Under the pieces are notes generated by a model. It did not search any database, was not told where the DNA came from, and worked only from the letters and a program-made list of their open reading frames with translations. Positions 1-19,482 of a stretch of 64,000 nucleotides of DNA are shown here, in pieces; position 1 is the first letter of the stretch; the number at the start of each line of letters is the position of its first letter. The stretch lies in the NCBI GenBank assembly GCA_050249535.1, contig JBFWQI010000027.1, positions 14,227-78,226 on the forward strand. Reading direction: 5' to 3'. Source of the stretch: JADJXM01 sp937967285. GTDB taxonomy: Bacteria; Acidobacteriota; Blastocatellia; RBC074. The position numbers and the translations under genes were made by a program.

Positions 1-23
1 GCCCGTAAATCATTGATTCTAAG

Positions 24-98
<75 letters not shown>

Positions 99-275
99 CC
101 GTGACCGGCTGGAAAGGCTCATCTTAGTTGAGCGTATCTGACCCGTCAAGGCGCCTTCCCGGTTCGGTGATCTCGAATTTGATATGTATTAATTGATAAG
201 CGGCGTAGAGATGTGAAAGGCCGCACGGAGTGATTCCGTGCGGCCCCTGAGTCGGCGAAATGTTATGCGATCCTG

Positions 276-596
<321 letters not shown>

Positions 597-717
597 TGCG
601 TAATACCTCCATGATTGACCGGGACACAGCCCGGTCGGGTTAAGTTCCAACCCCCAGGGATCTCATTCTCATCACGCACTGTAAGAGCGGGACGGTCGGG
701 CTTTGGTCTGAAATTTT

Positions 718-1122
718 TCAATCGGGTTTGCGCGGCGGTGTATCGAGCATGGAAGGCAGGCCGGTATGCTGATAGCAACGGCTCCCCTGACGGGTCTTCC
801 TGCGGCATGGAGTCCCTTTTCTTGTTCTGGCGCCGCAGACCGATTCGACTTCTGTAACGGAGCGGGCGGCCGGGGGCTCGGCGACAGGCGCGGGGACCGC
901 CGGTTCCGGCGATACGGTTTCGCGGGATCCGCCGGGCGGCTCTGTCGGGAGCAGCAGATACACGGCCAGCAGCAGTGCGCCGAGCAGGATCATGCGCCTG
1001 CGTCGAGCGCCGTATCCGAGCATCAGGTCGCAGTGATCGCAGAGGTGCCCCCGGATTCGAGCGAGGTCGCACCCGCACTCCGAACAGAATTTCCCCCGGT
1101 ATGAATTCAGACGAAACGGCAT
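718..1122 (-). CDS. Membrane protein with N-terminal zinc ribbon and C-terminal Cys/His knuckle
   Basis: A protein of 134 residues. It opens with CSECGCDL and CDHCDL, a four-cysteine ribbon at about residues 13-33, followed by a basic stretch and one membrane helix (MILLGALLLAVYLLL, about 44-58). A proline/alanine linker then leads to a C-terminal motif CGARTRKGTPCRRKTRQGSRC-type ending in YQH (spacing C-x9-C-x9-C-x2-H), a probable second zinc site. The ATG at 1122 has AGGA just upstream. A longer open frame continues upstream without coding character. The two metal-binding ends would lie on opposite sides of the membrane. Function unknown. Confidence 0.7.
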   Translation of the reverse strand: MPFRLNSYRGKFCSECGCDLARIRGHLCDHCDLMLGYGARRRRMILLGALLLAVYLLLPTEPPGGSRETVSPEPAVPAPVAEPPAARSVTEVESVCGARTRKGTPCRRKTRQGSRCYQHTGLPSMLDTPPRKPD

Positions 1123-1285
1123 AGCTTCCTGGCGGGGTGGCTGAATCGCGAGCATAACAAAGACGGAAGTTACTGAAAAGAGATTATCCCGGAAGCTGGA
1201 CTGAATCGGGCTTGAAGAATATGATCTGCCGGACTTTACCGGGCCTTTCCGGTTAACACCTACGATAAACAGACAGGAGAGAACG

Positions 1286-2736
<1,451 letters not shown>

Positions 2737-2748
2737 GGCGGGGGGGTC

Positions 2749-2788
2749 CGCTGATCTCAGTACCCCGGGTGGGGTACTGAGATCAGCG
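2749..2788. terminator. Perfect 18-bp palindrome between convergent genes
   Basis: An 18-base arm beginning CGCTGATCTCAG and ending GTACCCC, a four-base loop (GGGT), then the exact complement. It is placed just past the stop of the minus-strand gene at 2825 and next to the heptamer element. There is no clean T-run, so it may act as a roadblock or mRNA-end stabiliser, or be a separate dispersed palindrome. Confidence 0.6.
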
Positions 2789-2824
2789 AATAAGGAGTGT
2801 AGAGGGAACATAGGATTCTCGTTG

Positions 2825-3847
<1,023 letters not shown>

Positions 3848-4006
3848 TTCGTTTGCTCCTTATTCACTGTTGCGTGTTACCGGTGTTCGCGGTAACTCGG
3901 TGTTACTTTGTTATTCGCTGTGACGGGCGCTGCTGTCATTCGCTGTTTGACTGCCGCGCCTGGTTTTACTGATCGAGGTCTTTAGCGTTTCGCTTCGTCC
4001 TCGTTC

Positions 4007-4066
4007 GCTGGTATAGACGCCCCTGTTCCGGTCTTTTTGCGATAGCTCGGAATTTTATTTGCTTCC
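4007..4066 (-). promoter_or_regulatory. Promoter-like motif, copy 1 (CGCAAA-N16-CGTCTATA)
   Basis: Read on the minus strand, CGCAAA (4036-4041) and CGTCTATA (4012-4019) are separated by 16 bases, the spacing expected of ECF-type -35/-10 elements, with CAGCGAACG following. A near-identical 60-base segment occurs at 4924-4980. Both lie upstream of minus-strand genes. Role as a promoter is an inference. Confidence 0.4.
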
Positions 4067-4158
4067 CGTTCGATTTGCAGTTCATGTTGCATGTGCATGA
4101 TATTGAGTCTTGGTTGAGTTACTTCGAGTAATATCGAGTAACTTGATGTTACTCGAAG

Positions 4159-4210
4159 AAATGGCGCGGCAGTTACTCGGAGTTACTCCGTGCAGCCTGC
4201 CGCGCCATTT
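4159..4210 (-). terminator. Terminator-like hairpin after the zinc-finger gene
   Basis: A perfect 14-base stem (AAATGGCGCGGCAG with CTGCCGCGCCATTT) around a 24-base loop, starting 25 bases past the stop of the minus-strand gene at 4236. A T-rich tail on the minus strand is short, so termination strength is uncertain. Confidence 0.55.
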
Positions 4211-4235
4211 TAGTTGCTGTGTTATCCGGTCTTTC

Positions 4236-4517
4236 TCAGTGCCTTGACCTGCGGTTGAGCCAGGATGCGAACGGGATTCGCGCCGGGTTGTGAGTCTCGA
4301 TCAGTGTCCCGAGGTCCTGCTGGTCGTTGACGGCGGAGAGGATCGCGTCCAGTTCGAGGACAGTGCTTTCGCATCGCTTGCACTGAACGAGGTGCCGTTC
4401 GAATGTGCGTACCTGGTCAGCTTCAAGAAGTCCGTTGTAGTAGTCGTAGACCTGCCGGCCGATTCCCGGATCGATGCACGCTTTACGATTCTGACCGTGA
4501 TAGCTGAACTTGCTCAT
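4236..4517 (-). CDS. Zinc-finger (HC2-type) anti-sigma-like protein, paralogue 1
   Basis: A protein of 93 residues. The segment VYDYYNGLLEADQVRTFERH followed by LVQCKRCE gives the H-x3-C-x2-C core of zinc-binding anti-sigma domains, with a more N-terminal Cys in KACIDPG. There is no membrane helix, so it should be cytoplasmic. GGAGG sits six bases before the ATG at 4517, which rules out the longer open frame. It is clearly paralogous to the gene at 5035. Both lie downstream of an ECF-like sigma factor on the same strand, which suggests they restrain that factor or a relative. It could also be a stand-alone zinc sensor. Confidence 0.75.
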   Translation of the reverse strand: MSKFSYHGQNRKACIDPGIGRQVYDYYNGLLEADQVRTFERHLVQCKRCESTVLELDAILSAVNDQQDLGTLIETHNPARIPFASWLNRRSRH

Positions 4518-4923
4518 TTCTTCCTCCGTTGAGTTGTTAGTCGGTTGCTGTTCCTGTGAGTATTCTGCGTCGAAAATTTGAGACCTGATTGCTGTCCGGT
4601 TTAAGCGTTCGTTCATCGGGCAGAGCTTCGCCATTCAGCTGTCGACGACGGCCGGGCGTATCGAATTGCGTGCACCTCGCAGTTCGGCTGCTGTGCTGGT
4701 AGATGACCGATGCTGTTTCGGAGACTGCCGGATCTCCGAACGCCGGAACTCGCGTAACAAAGAAACTTCTGGATTTTCAGGAAGGCCCGTTCGAGATCAT
4801 TTTCCCGAGGGCTTGAGGACGGACGACTGGCGGCTTAAAACACTGTCCTGACGGGCCGGCCGGTTACTGTCGGGCCGGAGATGAGCAGGTCTTCAAGGTG
4901 TGAGGTTGAAGCCTCATCGTTCC

Positions 4924-4980
4924 CGTTCGCTGATATAGACGAAGCTGGAACATGAGATTTGCGTGCCGGAATTTATTTAT
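4924..4980 (-). promoter_or_regulatory. Promoter-like motif, copy 2 (CGCAAA-N16-CGTCTATA)
   Basis: Minus-strand CGCAAA (4958-4963) and CGTCTATA (4934-4941) are again 16 bases apart and again followed by CAGCGAACG. Compared with the copy at 4007 it lacks three bases upstream of the CGCAAA word. It could drive the zinc-finger gene at 4236-4517, about 400 bases downstream, with a long leader. Confidence 0.4.
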
Positions 4981-4993
4981 CGCGGCACGCAAA
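4958..4993 (-). terminator. Hairpin past the second zinc-finger gene
   Basis: An 11-base stem (TTTGCGTGCCG with CGGCACGCAAA) around a 14-base AT-rich loop, about 40 bases after the stop of the gene at 5035. It overlaps the -35-like word of the promoter-like segment. Confidence 0.45.
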
Positions 4994-5034
4994 ATCCTGA
5001 ATCTGACTGTTGTGAATGGAAGGCGGGAAGCTGA

Positions 5035-5316
5035 TCAGGGTTTCGTCTTGCGCTCGGAGCGGCGATGAACCACTTTGGTTTTGACCGGTGGCAGCTCCGG
5101 CAGCGATTCGGTCAGGTCGGCGTCTTCATTGATTGTAATCAGCACCCGATCGAGCCTGAAGATGGTCTTCTCGCACTCCGGGCAGTTGATCAGATGGCGC
5201 TCGAAGGCCTTGACCTGTTCGGGCGAAAGCGCTCCGTTGTAATAATCGTAGACCTCGTCGCACATCGGCGATGACTGATCCGACTTTTCGACATCATTAT
5301 TACCGATATTGATCAT
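5035..5316 (-). CDS. Zinc-finger (HC2-type) anti-sigma-like protein, paralogue 2
   Basis: A protein of 93 residues. MCDEVYDYYNGALSPEQ followed by VKAFERHLINCPEC reproduces the core of its neighbour at 4236, with Cys upstream and H-x3-C-x2-C. The basic C-terminal tail (HRRSERKTKP) differs from the paralogue. No membrane helix is present. The ATG at 5316 has only a weak GGGTG upstream. The nearest sigma factor, at 6073, is on the same strand but 750 bases upstream, so co-transcription is not certain. Confidence 0.75.
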   Translation of the reverse strand: MINIGNNDVEKSDQSSPMCDEVYDYYNGALSPEQVKAFERHLINCPECEKTIFRLDRVLITINEDADLTESLPELPPVKTKVVHRRSERKTKP

Positions 5317-6072
5317 TTAGCACCCATTAATAATTGCGGTTTCCCTGGGAGGAGACACTGCAATGCTTCGATCGACAGTCTCGTCATTTCAGTCCGACTG
5401 CGCCCTGAAGGCGGGCCACAGTCTTCTGAAGGTATTATGAGGACGGGTAGAACATACAGGTTATTTCTATACTTGCCATACCGGATGTCCTCTGACGGTT
5501 AATGCCGATGCGGATCCGCAGTATGTGCAACAGAGTCGTTCAGTGATATCAGTGTGCAAGGTCGAGCGCCGGATTGAAGCAGTCCCGGATGCTGAATTGC
5601 ATGCAATGAAGTATCTGCTGCTCTTGTTTACGGAGATGACCGCCAGGGGGGGATTTAAACCGGGCTAAGTCTGTCAGTTTAACGATACAGATTTCAAAGA
5701 AGCAAAAAGCGTCGATTATATAGCCGCCAATGCTCGCTGATAAGAACTCGTAATTACTACGAATGAACCGATATCGATATACCGGATTGGTCATGATCGA
5801 CGGACTTAATTCGCAAACCGGGAATTTCTGATGAGGAGTTTCAATGCAATCCCGGATTTCCGATTAAACCGTTCAACGCACGGATTTATATTACAAAAAG
5901 GTGTAAATGTCAAAGATTATCTATATTTGCGAAGTGTAAAGGAACGGACGATGAAGGGCAGGGAAGGCGGGTTGAGGAGAAGAGACGGGGGTCGGAAATC
6001 TATCAAATCGGGGGAGAGGCACGACGGGGCACGTCGTCGGGCGGTGGACGGAATGACGGGGCATATTCCGTG
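5317..6072. other. Long stretch without recognisable gene
   Basis: About 750 bases with lower GC than the flanks and frequent stops. Two frames of about 80 codons exist, but neither has a ribosome-binding site, coding-like third-position bias or recognisable sequence. No repeat family from elsewhere in the window was seen here. It could hold an untranslated leader or a small RNA that I cannot detect by eye. Confidence 0.5.
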
Positions 6073-6765
6073 TCAATAATCGGCCTTGGCCGGGCCTTTG
6101 AGACCCTGCAGGCGTCCGGTGTCGATTCCGCTGAGGGCTTCCTGGAGTTTCTTCTCTGCGGCCTTGAGTTCGCGGCTGATTTTGGGGCGCCGGTTCTGGA
6201 TATCCCTGGGGTCGGTCAGGTTGTCGATGGCGGCCACGACGTCGTCGAGGGTCTCTTCGCGCCAGCGCAGGGCGATGAGCGTCTTTTCGCGTTGGGAGAG
6301 GCGCGAGAAGGCTTCCTTGAGGGCGATCTGGCTGTCGGCGGTATCGACGGTTCTCTCGTTCTCGACGGCGACCAGGTCGAAGTATTCGATCTTGTCGTTT
6401 TCGCGCCAGAGCCGTCTCAGCATATCGATGTGGAGGTGCCTGAGCACGCCGCTCGACCAGCTCAGGATGGACGCTCCGTTGCGGTTGCCGTATTTCCTGA
6501 TCTTCTGCGGAAGGCGGAGGAAGAATTCCGAGAGGAGTTCCTCGGCCTCGACGGATGAATGACGGCAGATCCACTTGCTGGTTCTGATGACGCCCTCGAG
6601 AAAATCGACGTGGTTGACGAGATTCTGGTAGGCGAAGACATTGCCTTTGGCGGCTTCGAGCCCGAGGGCCGTCAGTTCGTTTTTACTGCCGGCCGGTTTG
6701 ACGTCCCAGGTATCGCGCTGGAAGACGTTCGGCGACGTGCGTTGAAGTGTGGCGAATCTGTCCAT
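6073..6765 (-). CDS. ECF-like RNA polymerase sigma factor
   Basis: A protein of 230 residues. The middle shows a region-2-like segment (SVEAEELLSEFFLRLPQKI, then SILSWSSGVLRHLHIDMLRR) and the C-terminal part a region-4-like helix-turn-helix (LKEAFSRLSQREKTLIALRW). This is the layout of a group-4 sigma factor with an extended N-terminus. The ATG at 6765 was chosen because GGAGG lies eleven bases upstream; a TTG two codons earlier has better spacing and cannot be excluded. It heads a minus-strand series containing two anti-sigma-like proteins and a secreted protein, which suggests a signalling module. Relatives in the ECF family without membrane anti-sigma partners are known. Confidence 0.75.
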   Translation of the reverse strand: MDRFATLQRTSPNVFQRDTWDVKPAGSKNELTALGLEAAKGNVFAYQNLVNHVDFLEGVIRTSKWICRHSSVEAEELLSEFFLRLPQKIRKYGNRNGASILSWSSGVLRHLHIDMLRRLWRENDKIEYFDLVAVENERTVDTADSQIALKEAFSRLSQREKTLIALRWREETLDDVVAAIDNLTDPRDIQNRRPKISRELKAAEKKLQEALSGIDTGRLQGLKGPAKADY

Positions 6766-8034
6766 TGTCAATGGAACCTCCTGATCTTGGCATTTGATGA
6801 TGAGGGATGCCAGGACTTCATCCGGTCCATGCTTGTGAGGATGGCCGAACGATCGATCGCATCGGTTATTTCGTTCGCTATTGAAACGGCCTTTATCCGC
6901 GGACGTCTGTGAGGTGTCAATCGGATGCGCCGTCGATCCGCCGGAGATGTGAGGTCGCCGGCTCAATAGATAATTCTATTAACAGATGGCACTGTTCCCT
7001 TCAGTTAATCAGCTCGAGAGTAACAACGAGAAACTCTTTCGTCTGCAACTCTCTAGACGATATACCCACGAGGATTTTGCAGCCCGGTCGCAATTATTTG
7101 TAAGACCTGTTCATCGCCGATGTCGTTGTGGGATGTCGTTGTGTAACTCGCATCCTGGGGGACAACATCAATTGTTTATATACTGCGGGCGAATTCGGGC
7201 GGCTGCTGAGCGCAGTTCGTCCGACGGAGAGCGCCTTGAACAGGTTTGCGGCCGCGAGGTAGCTGATCTCCTGGGGAGACCGGCAGAGTCGCGCCGCTTG
7301 AAATGAACCCGTCCCGGACCGATGGTGATCGGCCGGAGAAGCTCATTTCCGGGCATCCAGTGTTTTTCCAGTGATGATTAATGATTGACGAGCAAGTCGC
7401 TACGTACCGATCGCGGCAATTATGGGAGTCCGATGCAGCGATCCTGAGATCGGGTTTTCTGAAGAGACCTCCTGATTGCAGCCGGATTATGAGGTAAGCT
7501 GCGAAATCAGAAAGGGGCTTCAGACGGAAAGAGCTATACGATATAGCATTGGGGGTCTATTCCGTTGATCCCGATATGACTAATTTTTACCTGATGTAAG
7601 GTTATACGTAGCATTTGGGCACGCCGGGATTTTATGCATGGCGGGAATAAAAATCAATAGCTCAAATGATTATAATATTTAGAACAGGGAAATTAATAAA
7701 TTCCGTTAGATCGGGTACCGGGAAGCGGGAGGCAGTCGGGATCTGGTCTTCGAATGCCATAAGATTTCCAATGAGGGGCACAATTGTACGGGCGGTGTAG
7801 ACGTCAGGGGAAGATCGGCAGGCGCAGCCATAATATGGTCGAGGCCGGGAGTTGTGAGTCAGGCGGGGGAGAGAATTTCCGATAATCGGCCGAAGTGGTC
7901 CGTCTGCTGGAAACTTTTCGAGCGATGCTGTCTAATAGCTGGCATACGATGCATGGCCGGAGAGGGATGCGCAGCATCCCGAGTCCGGTCGTGAAGCAAG
8001 GCAGTTCCAACCCAGATCAAGGAGATGAGAGAAG
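6766..8034. other. Long low-coding gap upstream of the selenoprotein
   Basis: Roughly 1.3 kb without a supportable gene. It contains AT-rich patches (about 7560-7700) and several short open frames lacking start signals. The word AGCGAACG, which follows both promoter-like motifs near 4 kb, also occurs on the minus strand near 6870, about 100 bases upstream of the sigma gene, possibly its own promoter region. The last 20 bases carry AAGGAGATGAGAG before the peroxiredoxin ATG. Confidence 0.5.
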
Positions 8035-8604
<570 letters not shown>

Positions 8605-8613
8605 CGTCGTGTG

Positions 8614-8632
8614 GGAGGCGCCCGGCGCCTCC
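8614..8632 (+). terminator. GC-rich hairpin after the peroxiredoxin gene
   Basis: GGAGGCGCC, C, GGCGCCTCC: a nine-base perfect stem with a minimal loop starting 10 bases after the stop. No T-run. The GGCGCCCGGCGCC centre is shared with the hairpin at 22637, so it may belong to a dispersed palindrome family. Confidence 0.5.
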
Positions 8633-8661
8633 GAGCGACGATCTTTGATTCGGAATGAAAG

Positions 8662-8706
8662 CAGGATTAACGGGATTGAGCTTCCCGTTAATCCTGTTCT
8701 TTTTCT
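8662..8706 (+). terminator. Rho-independent terminator
   Basis: A perfect 14-base stem (CAGGATTAACGGGA with TCCCGTTAATCCTG), a seven-base loop, then TTCTTTTTCT. It separates the peroxiredoxin gene from the kinase gene. The CAGGATTAAC word is the same as that in the tandem repeat arms at 11292-11455. Confidence 0.8.
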
Positions 8707-8722
8707 GATCATCAGGTGAATT

Positions 8723-11254
<2,532 letters not shown>

Positions 11255-11256
11255 TG

Positions 11257-11480
11257 GTAACTGCTCAGCCCTCGGAGAAAGGAAGAAATTGGACAGGATT
11301 AACAGGATTTGACAGGATTAAGTCTGATGGTGTTCGCGCCCGTATTCCCTGGCAAATGGACTTCGACTTATATCCGAGCTCATTTTCCCACTGGGTTTAA
11401 TCCTGTAAATCCTGTCAAATCCTGTAAATCCTGTAAATCCTGTCCAATTTTCTTCTCCCCTCTGTGGGCTGAGCGTTACA
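11257..11480. repeat. TIR-bounded palindromic element with CAGGATT-type arms
   Basis: Ends are GTAACTGCTCAGCC (11257-11270) and GGGCTGAGCGTTAC (11466-11479). Inside, AGAAATTGGACAGG leads into tandem units of (A/G)ACAGGATT, and the right half carries the complement (AATCCTGTAAATCCTGTC) ending TCCAATTTTCTTCTCC. The central 75 bases are unique. It starts immediately after the kinase stop and fills the gap to the next gene. Confidence 0.8.
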
Positions 11481-11512
11481 ACTTTTAACTGCATTATCGA
11501 ACGGGATAAGCG

Positions 11513-12904
<1,392 letters not shown>

Positions 12905-12913
12905 AAGTACAAA

Positions 12914-13163
12914 GTAACTGCTCAGCCCGCGGAGCGGGCGTAAGAACATAGCCCGTGGTGAAGCGCAGGCCGAGCGTAACCCCGGGACAGTCGTTTATTT
13001 ATTAAGCCCACGGAGTGGGCGGTAGAGCATGCAATTTGTTGATGATCGGGTGATATGTCGCCGCTCACGCGGCTTGAATGAATTGCGCTCTGTTTCCCCG
13101 GGTTTCGCTCGGCCTGCGGCCTCGCTTCACCCGGGGCTATATTCTGTCGCCCGCTCCGCGGGC
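12914..13163. repeat. Nested palindromic composite element
   Basis: The outer pair is GCCCGCGGAGCGGGC (12925-12939) and its exact complement (13149-13163). Inside are GGTGAAGCGCAGGCCGAGCG on the left and TCGCTCGGCCTGCGGCCTCG within 13096-13139 on the right, which are diverged inverted copies. The element thus reads as an inverted repeat of hairpins. Confidence 0.7.
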
Positions 13164-13243
13164 TTGATATGAGAGTTTCCCACAAAGGGGCTAAATCGGA
13201 ACAAGAAAGATTGGGACACCGGCTCCAACGGAGCCGAAGATGA

Positions 13244-13287
13244 TAGCCAGGGGTGAAGCGAGGCCGCAGGCCGAGCGAAACCCCTGG
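13244..13287. repeat. Second copy of the GCGAGGCCGCAGGCCGAGCG palindrome
   Basis: Its complement matches the segment at 13096-13139 at nearly every position; the outermost bases differ but covary (CCAGGGG with CCCCTGG here, CCCCGGG with CCCGGGG there), so hairpin pairing is preserved while sequence drifts. Confidence 0.7.
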
Positions 13288-13467
13288 TGTGGTTCATCCA
13301 ACGACCGCGGCCCGAAGGGCCGCAAGAAATGCGCCATTTTCTTTCACCCTTTCACGGCTTGGCTCACATAACCATGCCAACCAGGGATTTCGCTCGGCTT
13401 TATTCTCATCGCCCCTTCGGGGTATAAACGATGAGTGTCTCAATGTTGCTTGTTCTGATTTAGTTAC

Positions 13468-13599
<132 letters not shown>

Positions 13600-13760
13600 T
13601 CGACTCCCGCCCGTCGATAGGATATAGTATCCAGTTTGAACCGAAAGACTATACAGAGAATAGCAATCAATAGTAATGGATACAGGGGCCGGAGGTGTCG
13701 GCAGGATTCATCCGACCTGCCGCCGCAGGCTCGATTATCTTGAAGAGGAAAAGAATAGAG

Positions 13761-17980
<4,220 letters not shown>

Positions 17981-17993
17981 AAATTAATTTATC

Positions 17994-18138
17994 GCACGCG
18001 TGGCGCGTGCGCACCATGCACGCGGGGCGCGTGCGCACCATGCACGCGGGGCGTGTGCGCACCATGCACGTGTGGCGCGTGCGCAGCATGCACGCGGGGC
18101 GCGTGCGCACCGTGTACGCGTGGGCGCATGCGCACCTG
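17994..18138. repeat. Tandem 24-bp repeat between glcE and glcF
   Basis: Units starting GTGCGCACCATGCACGCGG occur at 18007, 18031, 18055, 18079 and 18103, with a diverged one at 18127: a period of exactly 24. Each unit is internally palindromic (GCACGC with GCGTGC). It fills the whole gap between the glcE stop and the glcF leader. Open frames through it encode an eight-residue repeat but are not in the glcF frame. Confidence 0.85.
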
Positions 18139-19434
18139 TCATCCGACCAGGAACCGTCCCGGGTTGAGCAGGCCCTGGGGATCGAAGCGTTCCTTTACCT
18201 GCCGCATGATCGAGATCCCCGGTCCCGGATCGCCCCAGACATCCAATCGTCGCTTGAAATCGTCATCGGCCTTGAGCACGACCAGCGCGCCTCCTCTGGC
18301 GGCGGCGCGTTTTCTGAGACGGTCGACGGCATCCGTATCCATCTCGCCGCCGAGCGCCCTGACGACTCCGTTGGCGGCGTGAGCGCGGAACTGGACGTCG
18401 CCAAGCAGTTCGCGGATATCCGAGATCGTGTCGGCGAGAGCCGTGGGCAGGGAAGAGACGCGAATGCAGGTCCGCCAGTCGTCCGAGATCTCGTCGTCGC
18501 GATAGCTCTTCCAGAACCGCTGTGACTCGTCGCTCGAAAGCTGCCGGACGTCGGAATCGCCGGCCATTCGGACCGCCTCTTCGCGCTGCCAGGCGACTGT
18601 CTCGGGTTCGTTCAGAAATCTGAGCGCGAGTGAAAATCGGCCGGTCTCGACAAGCGGATGCGGGAGGCCCGGCGAGATCAGCTCCATCGCGGACGGCGAG
18701 AGATCGGAATCCATTATCCCCGCGGTCAGTTTCAGCAACGGTTCGGCTGAAGCGTTATTAATAATGATAGTGCTCTCGTCCGAGGGCAGCGAGCGCAGTT
18801 TGAAGCTCATCTCGGCGATGATGCCGAGCGTTCCGAAGCTGCCGGTGTAGAGTTTGCAGAGATCGTATCCGGCGACGTTTTTGACTACCTTGCCGCCGGC
18901 CGAGGTGATCCGGCCGTCGGCGTGAACGACGCGAATGCCGATCAGCCAGTCGCGCGGAGTGCCGTAAGCGCAGCGCAGCGGGCCGGAACTGGCCGTGGAG
19001 ATGACCGCGCCGATGGTCGATCGCTCATCGCCGAAGGGATCGAGCGGGATGAACTGCCTGTCGGCCGCAGCCTTACGATTGAATGCCGCGAGCTGACACC
19101 CGGCCTCGACCGTCGCAGTCAGATCGGCCGGTTCGTAATCGATGATCCGCGACATCCCCGCAGTCGAGACGACGAGATCGAACTCGCCGGCCGGTTTGCC
19201 CATCCCGAGCCACGTTCCCGCTCCGGCAGGGATCACGCGGTGGCGATCGGCTGTCGTCAGGCGGAGCAGCGTCGAGAGCTCTTCGATCGATTCGGGAAAG
19301 GCGACGATCCGGGACTCCTCGGCCCCGATCCGGAACTCTCCGCCGTCGATCAGGCGAATGCGGGACTCGCCCAGTTCGGACTGCAGGCGCGCAAGTAATT
19401 GGTCGTTCGGCACGGAACTGCCGGTGGTTTTCAT
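18139..19434 (-). CDS. glcE: Glycolate oxidase FAD-binding subunit-like protein
   Basis: A protein of 431 residues with a PCMH-type FAD-binding domain: VIPAGAGTWLGMG (pyrophosphate-binding loop), ERSTIGAVISTASSGPLRCAYGTPRDWLIGI, and GGKVVKNVAGYDLCKLYTGSFGTLGII. The C-terminal FAD-oxidase domain ends RFDPQGLLNPGRFLVG. The length is nearer to GlcE than to GlcD. With the downstream iron-sulfur subunit it should form a 2-hydroxyacid dehydrogenase. The ATG at 19434 was chosen over a TTG six codons upstream. It follows the iscU-like gene by 48 bases. Confidence 0.87.
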   Translation of the reverse strand: MKTTGSSVPNDQLLARLQSELGESRIRLIDGGEFRIGAEESRIVAFPESIEELSTLLRLTTADRHRVIPAGAGTWLGMGKPAGEFDLVVSTAGMSRIIDYEPADLTATVEAGCQLAAFNRKAAADRQFIPLDPFGDERSTIGAVISTASSGPLRCAYGTPRDWLIGIRVVHADGRITSAGGKVVKNVAGYDLCKLYTGSFGTLGIIAEMSFKLRSLPSDESTIIINNASAEPLLKLTAGIMDSDLSPSAMELISPGLPHPLVETGRFSLALRFLNEPETVAWQREEAVRMAGDSDVRQLSSDESQRFWKSYRDDEISDDWRTCIRVSSLPTALADTISDIRELLGDVQFRAHAANGVVRALGGEMDTDAVDRLRKRAAARGGALVVLKADDDFKRRLDVWGDPGPGISIMRQVKERFDPQGLLNPGRFLVG

Positions 19435-19482
19435 ATCTTCGGATCCGGTCAAAGTGAATTTGATAACAGAAGTTCGAGCGAT

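Larger units (their letters stand above)
3848..4235. other. Intergenic region with hairpins and a promoter-like motif
   Basis: I see no gene here. It holds a promoter-like site at 4007-4066 (listed separately) and two adjacent hairpins. The hairpin at 4122-4158 pairs CTTCGAGTAA with TTACTCGAAG; the second, at 4159-4210, is also listed separately. Short GTTACTCG words recur around both and also at 2655-2690. Confidence 0.6.
4518..5034. other. Intergenic region between the two zinc-finger genes
   Basis: No convincing gene. It contains the second copy of the 60-base promoter-like segment (4924-4980) and the hairpin at 4958-4993 past the end of the upstream gene. Open frames on the plus strand here have no start signal and no family resemblance. 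Confidence 0.55.

Noticed and set aside
5831..6079. 82-codon plus-strand frame
   Set aside because: No binding site, no recognisable sequence, and it runs into the end of the sigma gene on the other strand.
6986..7306. 106-codon plus-strand frame in the gap before the selenoprotein
   Set aside because: No start signal, irregular composition and no family resemblance.
17994..18138. CRISPR array
   Set aside because: Units are contiguous 24-base tandems with no unique spacers and no cas genes nearby.
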